A stretch of DNA of 64,000 bases from an uncultured Clostridia bacterium (GCA_945868505.1 CAMBLO010000007.1:1-64000); one strand, 5' to 3'. Counted from the first letter of the stretch, positions 26,067 through 35,898 are shown. Made by a program: numbers and translations. The notes: generated by a model not told the origin, from the letters alone.

Positions 26067-27251
26067 ATGAAAGAGTTTGAACTGAAATATGGTTGTAACC
26101 CCAACCAGAAGCCTGCAAAGATTTTCATGGAAAATGGTGCTGAACTGCCCATCGAGATTTTGAACGGCAAACCCGGCTACATCAACTTTCTGGATGCCTT
26201 TAACAGCTGGCAGTTGGTAAAGGAAATCAAGGATGCACTGGGCATGCCCGCGGCAACATCCTTCAAACACGTTAGCCCTACTTCCGCAGCAGTCGGCACA
26301 CCTATGAGCGATGCCCTGAAAAAAGCATGCTTCGTAGACGATATCGAAGGTTTGGATGATTCTCCTCTGGCACTGGCTTATGCAAGAGCAAGAGGTACAG
26401 ACAGAATGTCCTCCTTCGGTGACTGGATTGCCCTGAGCGATGTTTGTGATGTGACAACAGCAAACCTCATCAAGAGAGAGGTTTCCGATGGCATCATTGC
26501 GCCCGGCTATACAGACGAAGCGCTGGAAATTCTGAAAAGCAAGAAAAAAGGCAATTACAATATTGTAAAAATCGACCCTAACTATGTTCCTGCTGCACAG
26601 GAAAAGAAACAGGTTTATGGCATTACCTTTGAACAGGGCAGAAACAATTTTGAAATCAATAAAGCCCTGCTGGATAACGTGGTAACAGAAAATAAGGAAC
26701 TGCCCGAAGAAGCAAAACGTGACCTGATTATTGCGCTGATTACATTAAAATACACCCAGTCCAACTCCGTATGCTTCGCAAAAGACGGTCAGGCCATCGG
26801 TGTTGGTGCCGGTCAGCAGTCCAGAATCCACTGCACCAGACTGGCAGGCAGCAAAGCGGATAACTGGCATCTGAGACAGCATGAAAAGGTTCTGAATCTG
26901 CCTTTCCTGCCTACTGTAGGTCGCCCCGACAGAGACAACACCATCGACGTTTATATCTCTGATGATTACGAAGATGTTCTGGCAGAAGGCACATGGCAGA
27001 CACTGTTCTCCGAAAAGCCCGAACCCCTGACAAGAGAAGAAAAGAAAGCATATCTGTCCACCATTAAAGGCGTGGCTCTGGGCTCCGACGCATTCTTCCC
27101 CTTCGGTGACAATATCGAGAGAGCGGCAAAGAGCGGCGTTTCCTATATTGCTGAACCCGGCGGCTCCATCCGTGATGACAATGTTATTGCAACCTGCAAC
27201 AGATTTGGCATGGCAATGGCATTCACAGGCATGAGACTGTTCCACCACTAA
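26067..27251 (+). CDS. purH: AICAR formyltransferase (PurH C-terminal domain only)
   Basis: The 394-residue protein begins at the AICARFT domain (ELKYGCNPNQKPA), without the roughly 200-residue IMP cyclohydrolase domain of normal PurH. Active-site blocks SFKHVSPTSAAVG (His) and QSNSVCFAKDGQ, AGQQSRIHC and GSDAFFPFGD are intact. It uses 10-formyl-THF to formylate AICAR (ZMP), the riboswitch ligand. The PurO-like gene upstream supplies the missing activity. Confidence 0.93.
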   Translation: MKEFELKYGCNPNQKPAKIFMENGAELPIEILNGKPGYINFLDAFNSWQLVKEIKDALGMPAATSFKHVSPTSAAVGTPMSDALKKACFVDDIEGLDDSPLALAYARARGTDRMSSFGDWIALSDVCDVTTANLIKREVSDGIIAPGYTDEALEILKSKKKGNYNIVKIDPNYVPAAQEKKQVYGITFEQGRNNFEINKALLDNVVTENKELPEEAKRDLIIALITLKYTQSNSVCFAKDGQAIGVGAGQQSRIHCTRLAGSKADNWHLRQHEKVLNLPFLPTVGRPDRDNTIDVYISDDYEDVLAEGTWQTLFSEKPEPLTREEKKAYLSTIKGVALGSDAFFPFGDNIERAAKSGVSYIAEPGGSIRDDNVIATCNRFGMAMAFTGMRLFHH

Positions 27252-27271
27252 TCCGAAAGGAGACATATATA

Positions 27272-28534
27272 ATGAAGGTTATGGTAGTCGGTGGTGGCGG
27301 CAGAGAACACGCTATCATCAAAAAAATCAAAGAAAATTCCGCAGTAACAGAACTCTACGCACTGCCCGGCAACGGCGGCATCGCGAAGGATGCTACCTGC
27401 GTGGATATTGGTGCAAAGGATATCGAAGGCGTTGTGGCTTTCGCCAAGGAAAAAGCTATCGATTTTGCAGTGGTCGCACCCGATGACCCTCTGGTGCTGG
27501 GTATGGTAGATGCCCTGAATGCCATCGGCATCCCTTGCTTCGGTCCCGATAAAAAAGCTGCGATTCTGGAGGGCAGCAAGGTTTTCTCCAAAAACCTGAT
27601 GAAAAAATATGGTATCCCCACAGCGGCGTATGAAGTATTCGACGATATGGACAAAGCACTGGTATATCTGGAAACAGCACCCCTGCCTACTGTAGTGAAA
27701 GCAGATGGTCTGGCTCTGGGCAAGGGCGTAATCATTGCCGAAACAAAGGAAGCGGCTCAGGATGCGGTGCGTTCCATGATGGCGGATAAGGTGTTTGGTG
27801 CCAGTGGTGACCACATCGTTATCGAAGAATTTATGACAGGCCCCGAAGTTTCCGTTCTGGCTTTCACAGACGGTAAAACAATGGTTCCTATGGTTTCCGC
27901 TATGGACCACAAAAGAGCTTTGGATGGGGATAAAGGCTTGAACACAGGCGGCATGGGCACCATCGCCCCTAATCCTTTCTACACAGAAGCAGTGGCAAAG
28001 GAATGTATGGATAAGATTTTCGTTCCCACTATGGAAGCAATGAACGCAGAAGGCCGTACCTTCAAGGGCTGTCTGTTCTTTGGTCTGATGATCACACCCA
28101 ATGGCCCCAAGGTGATTGAATATAACTGCCGTTTCGGCGACCCTGAAACACAGGTAGTACTGCCCCTACTGGAAAGCGACCTGCTGACCATCATGCAGGC
28201 TGTGGCAGCGGAAAAACTGGCGGATGTGGAAGTAAAATTCAGCGATAAGGCTGCTTGCTGCGTTATCATGGCTTCCGCAGGCTATCCCCAGAGCTATGAA
28301 AAAGGCTTTGAAATCACACTGCCCGCAGAGGACAAGCTCATCTTTGTGGCAGGTGCGAAGGAAGCAGATGGCAAGCTGCTGACCAACGGCGGCCGTGTAC
28401 TGGGTGTGACAGAAATTGCAGGCACACTGCCCGAAGCCATTGCAAAAGCCTATGAAAGCGTAAAAACAGTAAAATTCGACAACGCATACTATAGAAACGA
28501 CATCGGTAAAAAAGCCCTTGCGGCGGAGGTATAA
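27272..28534 (+). CDS. purD: Phosphoribosylamine-glycine ligase (GAR synthetase)
   Basis: The 420-residue ATP-grasp ligase begins VMVVGGGGREHAI. It has the KADGLALGKGV ATP-binding loop, LNTGGMGTIAPNP, and EYNCRFGDPETQ for metal binding. It makes GAR from phosphoribosylamine, glycine and ATP. Ribosome site AAAGGAG lies upstream; only 2 bases separate its stop from the purL start. Confidence 0.96.
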   Translation: MKVMVVGGGGREHAIIKKIKENSAVTELYALPGNGGIAKDATCVDIGAKDIEGVVAFAKEKAIDFAVVAPDDPLVLGMVDALNAIGIPCFGPDKKAAILEGSKVFSKNLMKKYGIPTAAYEVFDDMDKALVYLETAPLPTVVKADGLALGKGVIIAETKEAAQDAVRSMMADKVFGASGDHIVIEEFMTGPEVSVLAFTDGKTMVPMVSAMDHKRALDGDKGLNTGGMGTIAPNPFYTEAVAKECMDKIFVPTMEAMNAEGRTFKGCLFFGLMITPNGPKVIEYNCRFGDPETQVVLPLLESDLLTIMQAVAAEKLADVEVKFSDKAACCVIMASAGYPQSYEKGFEITLPAEDKLIFVAGAKEADGKLLTNGGRVLGVTEIAGTLPEAIAKAYESVKTVKFDNAYYRNDIGKKALAAEV

Positions 28535-28536
28535 CC

Positions 28537-31500
28537 ATGGTTTATAGAATTTATGTTGAAAAGAAACAGGGTCTGGCTGCGGAAGCAGCCTCCCTGAAAG
28601 GCGATATTGTCAATCTGCTTGGCATCAAGGGTCTGACAGATTTACGCCTTTTGAACCGTTACGATGTGGAACACATCGACAAAGAACTGTTTGATTACTG
28701 CAAACAGACTGTATTTTCCGAACCTCAGCTGGATGATCTGAGAGAAGAGATTCCTGCTGACGGTGCGGCTGTATTCGCTGTGGAATATCTGCCCGGTCAG
28801 TTCGACCAGAGAGCAAATTCCGCTGCAGAATGTATCCAGATTATTTCCAAACAGGAAAGACCTCTGGTGAAAACAGCAAAGGTTTATGTTCTGTACGGCA
28901 CACTGACAGAGGATGATGTGGATGCGATCAAAAAATTCCTCATCAACCCCGTAGAATCCAGAGAAGCAACTTTGGATGCCTTCGAAACACTGGATGTGAA
29001 ATATGAAATTCCCACAGAAGTTGCAACAGTTGATGGTTTCCGTGGTCTGGATGAAACAGCCCTGATGGCTTTCATCAAAGACAATGGTCTGGCTATGGAT
29101 TTGGATGATATCAAGGTTTGCCAGAACTATTTCCTGAGCGAACAGAGAGACCCTACCATCACAGAAATCAAGATGATTGATACCTATTGGTCCGATCACT
29201 GCCGTCATACGACATTCCTGACAACCATTGACAGCATCAAATTTGAAGATGAAGTGCTGCAGGCGGCTTATAACGAATATCTGGCAACCAGAGCAGCCAT
29301 CGGCAGAACAAAGCCCATCAACCTGATGGATATGGGTACCATCGTTGCGAAATTCCTGAAACAGGAAGGCAAGCTGGATAAGCTGGATGAATCCGAAGAA
29401 ATCAACGCTTGTACTGTAAAGATCGATGTAGATGTGGAAGGCGAAACACAGAAATGGCTGCTGCTGTTCAAAAATGAAACCCACAACCACCCTACAGAAA
29501 TCGAACCTTTCGGCGGTGCGGCAACCTGCGTGGGCGGTGCCATCCGTGACCCTCTGAGCGGTCGTTCCTATGTTTACGCAGCCATGCGTGTAACAGGTGC
29601 AGGCAACCCCCTGACACCCGTTTCCGAAACCATGCGGGGCAAACTGCCTCAGCGTACCATCGTAACAACAGCGGCTGCCGGTTATAGCTCCTACGGGAAC
29701 CAGATTGGTCTGGCAACAGGGCAGGTAGATGAACTGTACCATGACGGTTATGTGGCAAAGAGAATGGAAATCGGTGCGGTTATCGCAGCGGCTCCTGCGG
29801 AAAATGTACGCAGAGAACGCCCTGTAGACAGCGATATCGTTATCCTTCTGGGTGGCAGAACAGGCCGTGACGGCTGCGGCGGTGCCACAGGCTCCTCCAA
29901 ATCCCATACTCTGGAATCTCTGGAAAGCTGCGGCGCAGAAGTACAGAAGGGGAATGCACCCGAAGAAAGAAAACTGCAGAGATTGTTCAGAAATCCCGAA
30001 GCATCCAAGCTCATCAAACGTTGTAATGACTTTGGTGCCGGCGGTGTTTCCGTTGCCATCGGTGAATTGGCAGATGGTCTGGAAATCGATCTGAACGCAG
30101 TACCCAAAAAATATGACGGTCTGGACGGTACAGAACTGGCAATTTCCGAATCTCAGGAAAGAATGGCAGTTGTGGTTGCCGCAGCAGACGTAGAACGCTT
30201 CAAAGAACTGGCTTATGCAGAAAACCTGGAAGCAACAGTAGTTGCCAGAGTCACAGAAAAACCTTATCTGGTAATGAACTGGAACGGCAAAAATATCGTA
30301 AATATCTCCCGTGCGTTCCTGGATTCCAACGGTGCAGAAAAGCATATCGACATCGCACCTGCGGCTCCTCAGCCCTTCGCAAAAGAAATCCCCGCAGATT
30401 TCAAGAAAGGCTACATGGAACTGGCACAGGATCTGAATGTATGCTCCAAGAGAGGTCTGTCCGAACGTTTCGACTCCACCATCGGTGCCGGTACAGTTCT
30501 GATGCCTTTCGGCGGCAAAAACCAGAAAACACCCATTCAGGCTATGGTAAATAAGGTATCCGTAGAAAAACAGGATACCACAACCTGCTCCCTGATGGCT
30601 TGGGGCTACAACCCCTTCATTGCAGAAAAGAGCCCTTACCACAGTGCATATCTGGCAGTTGTGGAATCCGTTGCGAAACTGGTGGCAACAGGTGCGAAAT
30701 TCGAAGATGTATACCTGTCCTTCCAGGAATACTTCGAAAAACCCATGAAGGACGGCAAACGCTGGGGCAAGCCTCTGGCGGCTCTGCTGGGTGCATTCAT
30801 GGCACAGAAGGGTCTGGAAATTGCTGCCATCGGCGGTAAAGACTCCATGAGCGGTACCTTTGAACATATCGACGTACCTCCCACACTGGTATCCTTCGCA
30901 GTAACAACAGACAATATCAACAACATCGTTTCTCCTGAATTCAAAGGCGAAGGCCATAAAGTGGTTCTGGTGAAACCTGAATACGATAAAGACGGTCTGC
31001 CTACTACAGACAGCCTGAAGAAGGTATTCGACGTAGTAACAGGACTGATGAGAGACGGCAAGGTTGCAGCGGCTTATACGCCTACCTACGGCGGTGTGGC
31101 AGAAGCTATCCTGAAAATGACTATGGGTAACGATATCGGCTTCACTTATGCCGACGGCGTAAGCAAAGAAGATATCTTTGGCTACAACTATGGCGCATTC
31201 GTTCTGGAACTGACAGCAGATGCAGAAGTGGGCATCCTGCTGGGTACCACAGGCGGCAGCGCTATCGTTTGCGGCAGCGAAAGCATCGCTCTGGATGAAA
31301 TTTTTGCAGCTTATGAAAATAAATTGGAAGAAATCTATCCTATGCACGCTGCAGCAGAGGAAAAAGCAGAAATTCCTGCATTCACAACAAAAGCAGAAGG
31401 CATCACCTATAAGGCGGCAGCACCCGTTGCAAAGCCTCGTGTGCTGATTCCTGTATTCCCCGGTACAAACTGCGAATTCGACTCTGCAAAGGCTGTAGAA

Positions 31501-32229
31501 CGGGCTGGCGCAAAGGCGGAAATCTTCGTTATCAATAACCTGTCTGCATCCGGCATTGCAGATTCCATCGAACGCTTTGCAAAAGAAGTGAAACAGTCTC
31601 AGACTATCTTCATCCCCGGTGGTTTCTCCGGCGGTGACGAACCCGATGGTTCCGGTAAATTCATCACAGCATTCTTCCGCAACCCTGAAATCAAGGAAGC
31701 AGTAACGGCACACCTGAAAGAAAGAGACGGTCTGATTTGCGGTATCTGTAACGGTTTCCAGGCATTGATTAAGCTGGGGCTGGTGCCTTACGGCGAAATC
31801 ATTGATACAGATGAAACTTGTCCGACACTGTCCTACAATACCATCAGCAGACACCAGTCCAAGATCGTTCGTGTGAGACTGGCAACAGAAAAATCTCCTT
31901 GGCTGACAAATGTAAAAGCCGGCGATATCTTCAGCGTGCCTATTTCCCACGGCGAAGGCCGTATCCTGATGGAAGATAAACTGGTACAGGAATTGGCAGC
32001 AAAAGGCCAGATTTTGACACAGTATGTAGACGAAAAGGGTCTGCCTACCAACGATATCCAGTTCAACCCCAATGGCTCTACTTATGCCATCGAAGGTTTG
32101 ATCTCTCCCGATGGTCGTGTCATCGGTAAGATGGGCCATGCAGAACGTATTGGCGACGGTCTGTATCAGAACGTAGAAGGCAACTATGATATGAAGCTGT
32201 TCAAATCCATGGTAGAGTATTTCAAATAA
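28537..32229 (+). CDS. purL: Phosphoribosylformylglycinamidine synthase, single-chain
   Basis: The 1230-residue protein fuses all three FGAM synthase parts. The N-terminal PurS-like segment comes first, then two PurM-like halves (FKNETHNHPTEIEPFGGAAT with the metal-binding site; GGKDSMSGTF in the second), and a C-terminal glutaminase (from about residue 965) with FPGTNCEFDS and the nucleophile in ICGICNGFQ. It makes FGAM using glutamine and ATP. It is the last gene of the purine operon and is followed by a terminator. purF, purC and purB are not in this window. Confidence 0.96.
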   Translation: MVYRIYVEKKQGLAAEAASLKGDIVNLLGIKGLTDLRLLNRYDVEHIDKELFDYCKQTVFSEPQLDDLREEIPADGAAVFAVEYLPGQFDQRANSAAECIQIISKQERPLVKTAKVYVLYGTLTEDDVDAIKKFLINPVESREATLDAFETLDVKYEIPTEVATVDGFRGLDETALMAFIKDNGLAMDLDDIKVCQNYFLSEQRDPTITEIKMIDTYWSDHCRHTTFLTTIDSIKFEDEVLQAAYNEYLATRAAIGRTKPINLMDMGTIVAKFLKQEGKLDKLDESEEINACTVKIDVDVEGETQKWLLLFKNETHNHPTEIEPFGGAATCVGGAIRDPLSGRSYVYAAMRVTGAGNPLTPVSETMRGKLPQRTIVTTAAAGYSSYGNQIGLATGQVDELYHDGYVAKRMEIGAVIAAAPAENVRRERPVDSDIVILLGGRTGRDGCGGATGSSKSHTLESLESCGAEVQKGNAPEERKLQRLFRNPEASKLIKRCNDFGAGGVSVAIGELADGLEIDLNAVPKKYDGLDGTELAISESQERMAVVVAAADVERFKELAYAENLEATVVARVTEKPYLVMNWNGKNIVNISRAFLDSNGAEKHIDIAPAAPQPFAKEIPADFKKGYMELAQDLNVCSKRGLSERFDSTIGAGTVLMPFGGKNQKTPIQAMVNKVSVEKQDTTTCSLMAWGYNPFIAEKSPYHSAYLAVVESVAKLVATGAKFEDVYLSFQEYFEKPMKDGKRWGKPLAALLGAFMAQKGLEIAAIGGKDSMSGTFEHIDVPPTLVSFAVTTDNINNIVSPEFKGEGHKVVLVKPEYDKDGLPTTDSLKKVFDVVTGLMRDGKVAAAYTPTYGGVAEAILKMTMGNDIGFTYADGVSKEDIFGYNYGAFVLELTADAEVGILLGTTGGSAIVCGSESIALDEIFAAYENKLEEIYPMHAAAEEKAEIPAFTTKAEGITYKAAAPVAKPRVLIPVFPGTNCEFDSAKAVERAGAKAEIFVINNLSASGIADSIERFAKEVKQSQTIFIPGGFSGGDEPDGSGKFITAFFRNPEIKEAVTAHLKERDGLICGICNGFQALIKLGLVPYGEIIDTDETCPTLSYNTISRHQSKIVRVRLATEKSPWLTNVKAGDIFSVPISHGEGRILMEDKLVQELAAKGQILTQYVDEKGLPTNDIQFNPNGSTYAIEGLISPDGRVIGKMGHAERIGDGLYQNVEGNYDMKLFKSMVEYFK

Positions 32230-32240
32230 AAGACGTTAAG

Positions 32241-32266
32241 AGAGGTGGCTTAGCCGCCTCTTTTTT
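32241..32266 (+). terminator. Terminator of the purine operon
   Basis: AGAGGTGGC-TTA-GCCGCCTCT then TTTTTT. Confidence 0.88.
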
Positions 32267-32268
32267 CG

Positions 32269-32297
32269 TTGCATGAAAGATCAAAGGGTGATAGTAT
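32269..32297 (+). promoter_or_regulatory. Candidate promoter of the threonine aldolase gene
   Basis: TTGCAT (32269-32274), 17 bases, TAGTAT (32292-32297), immediately after the purine operon terminator. Confidence 0.55.
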
Positions 32298-32346
32298 ATG
32301 AAATAGGTTACAATGCAATTTTTGCTGAAATATAGGAGGAAGAAAA

Positions 32347-33384
32347 ATGATTCGTTTTGAATGTGACTATGCAGAAGGTATGCACCAGAGAATTTTGGAT
32401 AGACTGATGGAAACAAATATGGAACAGACAGCAGGTTACGGCGTTGACCCCCATTGCGACCGTGCAAGAGAACTGATCAAGCAGGCTTGCGGCAGAGAAG
32501 ACGTGGATGTGCATTTTCTGGTGGGCGGTACCCAGACCAATCTGACAGTGATTGCAGCAACTTTGCGTCCTTATCAGGGGGTTTTCTGCGCTGATACAGG
32601 CCATTTGAACGTCCATGAAACAGGTGCTATCGAAGCCACAGGCCATAAGGTTATCGTGCTGCCTACCACAGAGGACGGCAAGCTGACAGCAGAGGCTATT
32701 CAGGAAGGTTATGACGCCCATTGGGGCGATGAAACCCATGAACATATCGCCCAGCCCGGCATGGTATATATTTCTCAGTCCACAGAGGATGGTACCACAT
32801 ATACAAAGGCAGAATTGGAAGCCATTAGTGCGACCTGCCGCAAATGTGGTCTGCCTCTGTTTATAGATGGGGCAAGATTAGGCTATGCACTGGCGGCAGA
32901 AGGCTGCGATTATACATTGAACGATATTGCAAATCTGGCGGATGTATTCTATATCGGCGGTACAAAGGTCGGTGCTATGATGGGAGAAGCCGTTGTCATC
33001 GTAAATCCTGCCTTGAAAAGAGATTTCCGCTATATGATTAAGCAGAGAGGTGGTATGTTGGCGAAAGGCAGACTGCTGGGAATCCAGTTTGAGACATTGT
33101 TTGAAGATGGTCTGTATTTTGAAGTGGCAAAGCATGCAGATAATCTGGCAATGCAGATTCGCAGAGCCTTCGAAGCAAAGGGTATCAAAATGCTCTTCGA
33201 TTCCAAGACAAATCAGCAATTTCCGATTCTGCCCAATGCTGTGATGGAAAAGCTGGCAGAAAAATATGCCTTCTCCTTCTGGACAAAGGTGGGGGATAGC
33301 CATACAGCCGTGCGCTTCTGCACAAGCTGGGCAACAAAAGAAGAAAATGTGGCTGAATTGCTGAAAGATATCGAGAATATCTAA
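32347..33384 (+). CDS. ltaE: Low-specificity L-threonine aldolase
   Basis: The 345-residue PLP enzyme (fold type I) cleaves L-threonine or allo-threonine to glycine and acetaldehyde. It has the VGGTQTN phosphate site, DTGHLNVHETGA, FIDGARLGYAL with the PLP-binding Asp, and the Schiff-base Lys in YIGGTKVGAM. TAGGAGGAAG precedes the ATG. It has its own promoter and terminator, although the link to glycine and one-carbon supply suits its place after the purine operon. Confidence 0.92.
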   Translation: MIRFECDYAEGMHQRILDRLMETNMEQTAGYGVDPHCDRARELIKQACGREDVDVHFLVGGTQTNLTVIAATLRPYQGVFCADTGHLNVHETGAIEATGHKVIVLPTTEDGKLTAEAIQEGYDAHWGDETHEHIAQPGMVYISQSTEDGTTYTKAELEAISATCRKCGLPLFIDGARLGYALAAEGCDYTLNDIANLADVFYIGGTKVGAMMGEAVVIVNPALKRDFRYMIKQRGGMLAKGRLLGIQFETLFEDGLYFEVAKHADNLAMQIRRAFEAKGIKMLFDSKTNQQFPILPNAVMEKLAEKYAFSFWTKVGDSHTAVRFCTSWATKEENVAELLKDIENI

Positions 33385-33406
33385 TTTTATTCAGAAATAA
33401 AAGAAA

Positions 33407-33445
33407 CCCCGATTGCATTTATGAATTGCAGTCGGGGCGTTTTAT
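33407..33445 (+). terminator. Terminator of the threonine aldolase gene
   Basis: CCCCGATTGCA / TGCAGTCGGGG with one wobble pair, then CGTTTTATTT. Confidence 0.8.
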
Positions 33446-33469
33446 TTCTCGATATAATGATTTTTCTTT

Positions 33470-33544
33470 GCAAAAGCGAATGCTTTTGCGTATCAGGTCA
33501 AGGGCATGATGCCCTTGCAGGGGTGTTGGGGACAGCGTCCCCAA
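33470..33544. repeat. Second array of three short palindromic hairpins
   Basis: GCAAAAGC-GAAT-GCTTTTGC (33470-33489), CAAGGGCAT-G-ATGCCCTTG (33499-33517) and TTGGGGAC-AGC-GTCCCCAA (33526-33544) lie head to tail, ending 5 bases beyond the stop codon of prfC (which reads leftward). Arms are 8-9 bp, perfect, with 1-4 base loops. The layout matches the array behind carB, although the arm sequences differ. Confidence 0.75.
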
Positions 33545-33548
33545 GGTC

Positions 33549-35141
33549 TTATCCTTCCAGATGTTCTGTATCATCCACATCCAAGGCTTCAACCAGCTTC
33601 ACTTCAGGGTTCTTCTGCATGAAGTTGTTCAGGGTATACTGGTTTGCGAACAGCAGGATAGGGCGCTCAAAATGGTCATATACCAACGTGCTTCTCGCTA
33701 CAACGTAATCCTTTACATCCTTGGGAGAACCGGGCGCTACCCAGCGGGCAACCTGATATTCCAAGGGCTCCATACGGATCTCGGAATTGTATTCATTCAG
33801 CAGTCTGTACTGGAATACTTCAAACTGCAGCTGACCAACAGCACCCAGAATGATATCGTTGAATTCATTGTGGTAAACCTGAATTGCACCTTCCTGTGCC
33901 AGCTGCTGTACGCCCTTCTGGAACTGCTTTGCCTTCAGGGAGTTCACAGGGCGCACACGGCAGAATAATTCAGGAGGGAAGGTAGGCAGGGGTTCAAAGA
34001 AGAGCTTTTCTTTTCTGTCTGTCAGGGTATCGCCAATCTGGAAGTTGCCGCTGTCATAGATACCAATGATATCGCCGGCAATGGCTGTTTCTACTGTTTC
34101 ACGGTCGTTTGCCATCAGGTGGGTGGACTGGCTCAGCTTCATCTGCTTGCCTGTTCTGGAGAGGGTCACGTTCATGCCACGGTTGAAAGTACCGGAGCAG
34201 ATACGGAGGAATGCCAGTCTGTCGCGGTGAGCAGGGTTCATATTCGCCTGAATTTTGAAAATGAAACCGCTGAAAAAATCATCATTGGGGTTTACTTCGC
34301 CGGTGGTTGTTTTTCTGGCACCGGGGGCAGGGGACCATTCCAGGAAATGATGCAGGAAGGGAGTGATGCCAAAGTCTGCCAGGGCAGAACCAAAGAATAC
34401 GGGAGACAGCTTACCATCTTTGATAGCCTGCAGATCAAAGGGGTTGCCTGCGCCGTCCAGCAATTCCATTTCGCTGCGGAGGATGTCCAAGTTTGCATCG
34501 GAGATGACACCTTCCAGTGTATCGCCGAATACGCCGTTGGCACCCAGTTCCACTACACCGTTTTTCTGTTTATAGAGGTAAACCTTGTTTTCCAGTCTGT
34601 CGTAGACACCTTCGAAGGTCAGACCGTTGCCGATGGGCCATGTGACTGCTGTGGAGGGCAGACCCAGTGCATCTTCCAAGTCAGCCATACAATCCAGAGG
34701 GTCTTTGGACTGACGGTCCAGCTTGTTGATGAAGGTGAAAATTGGGATTTCACGCATACTGCAGACTTTAAACAGCTTTACTGTCTGCGTTTCCACACCC
34801 TTTGCGGCGTCGATGACCATGACAGCACTATCTACGGAAGTCAGGATACGGTAAGTATCTTCACCGAAGTCGTTATGACCGGGGGTATCCATGATGGAAA
34901 CCACTTTGCCGTCATATTCGAACTGCATAACGGAGGAAGTAACAGAAATACCTCTCTGTTTTTCGATTTCCATCCAGTCACTTTTTGCGAATTTGTTTTT
35001 GCCTCTTGCTTTTACGGTACCTGCTTCGCGAATGGCACCGCCGTGCAGCAGCAGTTTTTCTGTCAATGTTGTTTTCCCTGCGTCGGGGTGGGAGATGATC
35101 CCGAAAATACGACGCTTCTGGATCGCTTCTGCGTTACTCAT
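33549..35141 (-). CDS. prfC: Peptide chain release factor 3
   Basis: The 530-residue translational GTPase recycles RF1/RF2 after termination. G1 is SHPDAGKTT, G2 region QRGISVTSS, G3 DTPGHND, G4 INKLD, and the RF3-specific C-terminal domain begins near residue 400. The ATG at 35141 has AAAGGAAG upstream; an open extension to 35195 is not conserved-looking. It is transcribed alone. Confidence 0.95.
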   Translation of the reverse strand: MSNAEAIQKRRIFGIISHPDAGKTTLTEKLLLHGGAIREAGTVKARGKNKFAKSDWMEIEKQRGISVTSSVMQFEYDGKVVSIMDTPGHNDFGEDTYRILTSVDSAVMVIDAAKGVETQTVKLFKVCSMREIPIFTFINKLDRQSKDPLDCMADLEDALGLPSTAVTWPIGNGLTFEGVYDRLENKVYLYKQKNGVVELGANGVFGDTLEGVISDANLDILRSEMELLDGAGNPFDLQAIKDGKLSPVFFGSALADFGITPFLHHFLEWSPAPGARKTTTGEVNPNDDFFSGFIFKIQANMNPAHRDRLAFLRICSGTFNRGMNVTLSRTGKQMKLSQSTHLMANDRETVETAIAGDIIGIYDSGNFQIGDTLTDRKEKLFFEPLPTFPPELFCRVRPVNSLKAKQFQKGVQQLAQEGAIQVYHNEFNDIILGAVGQLQFEVFQYRLLNEYNSEIRMEPLEYQVARWVAPGSPKDVKDYVVARSTLVYDHFERPILLFANQYTLNNFMQKNPEVKLVEALDVDDTEHLEG

Positions 35142-35294
35142 ATATTTCTTCCTTTCTTTTTGGAATGATTTCACAATATTTCTGTAAAAAGACAATACTT
35201 CATATTATTTTACCTGAATTTCAACAAAAATGGAATATAAAGATGTGAAAAAAGTGAAAAGAATAGAAATTTTTATGTTTCCGGAGAAAATACA

Positions 35295-35323
35295 TTGACT
35301 GTATAATGTCTTTGGATTAAAAT
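35295..35323 (+). promoter_or_regulatory. Promoter of ridA
   Basis: TTGACT (35295-35300), 17 bases, TAAAAT (35318-35323). A TATAAT at 35302 is badly spaced to a -35. Confidence 0.65.
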
Positions 35324-35375
35324 AGATACGTTAGGTAAACCAACTAAATGATTATTTTTTTTGGAGGTAATGAAT

Positions 35376-35750
35376 ATGAAATTTACAAGCACAGATAAAG
35401 CACCCGCAGCTCTGGGTCCCTACTCTCAGGCAGTTTCCGTAAATGGTCTGCTGTTCACATCTGGTCAGATCGCTCTGGATCCCGCAACAGGCGAAATCGT
35501 TGGCTCTGACGTTCAGGCTCAGGCTGAACAGGTTTGCAAAAACCTGGCTGCAGTTCTGGAAGCAAACGGCCTGACATTCACAGATGCTGTTAAAACAACA
35601 TGCTTCCTGGCTGATATGGGTGACTTCGCTGCATTCAACGAAGTTTACGGCAAATACTTCACAGGCAAACCCGCACGTTCCTGCGTAGCAGTAAAAACAC
35701 TGCCCAAGAACGTTCTGTGCGAAGTTGAAGTAATCGCAGAAATGAAATAA
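35376..35750 (+). CDS. ridA: RidA family reactive intermediate deaminase
   Basis: The 124-residue protein has the YjgF/RidA signature: APAALGPYSQAV, TSGQIALDP, and ARSCVAVKTLP with the substrate-binding Arg. It hydrolyses 2-iminopropanoate-type enamines released by PLP dehydratases, protecting PLP enzymes. I use the ATG at 35376 with GGAGGT 9 bases before. Codon choice (GTT, GCT, CTG) is like that of highly expressed genes. It has its own promoter and terminator. Confidence 0.94.
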   Translation: MKFTSTDKAPAALGPYSQAVSVNGLLFTSGQIALDPATGEIVGSDVQAQAEQVCKNLAAVLEANGLTFTDAVKTTCFLADMGDFAAFNEVYGKYFTGKPARSCVAVKTLPKNVLCEVEVIAEMK

Positions 35751-35758
35751 GAAACCGA

Positions 35759-35795
35759 AATAAGTCTCTGTCTTTGACGGAGACTTATTTTTTTC
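35759..35795 (+). terminator. Terminator of ridA
   Basis: AATAAGTCTC / GAGACTTATT with an 11-base loop, then TTTTTT. Confidence 0.87.
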
Positions 35796-35836
35796 ATGAA
35801 ACTCTGCTTGTTCTTTTAAAAATACAAAAAATATTG

Positions 35837-35865
35837 TTGACAGTTGGAATATCCTGTGTTATTAT
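35837..35865 (+). promoter_or_regulatory. Promoter of first tRNA-Pro
   Basis: TTGACA (35837-35842), 17 bases, TATTAT (35860-35865). Confidence 0.7.
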
Positions 35866-35898
35866 AAACGAGTCGCTGAACGAAAGCGAAAAAATTAT

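Noticed and set aside
28642..32139. 1165-codon open frame antisense to purL
   Set aside because: It mirrors purL exactly. This genome rarely uses TTA, CTA and TCA codons, so antisense frames of long genes lack stops. The translation is Cys/Phe/His-rich and not protein-like.
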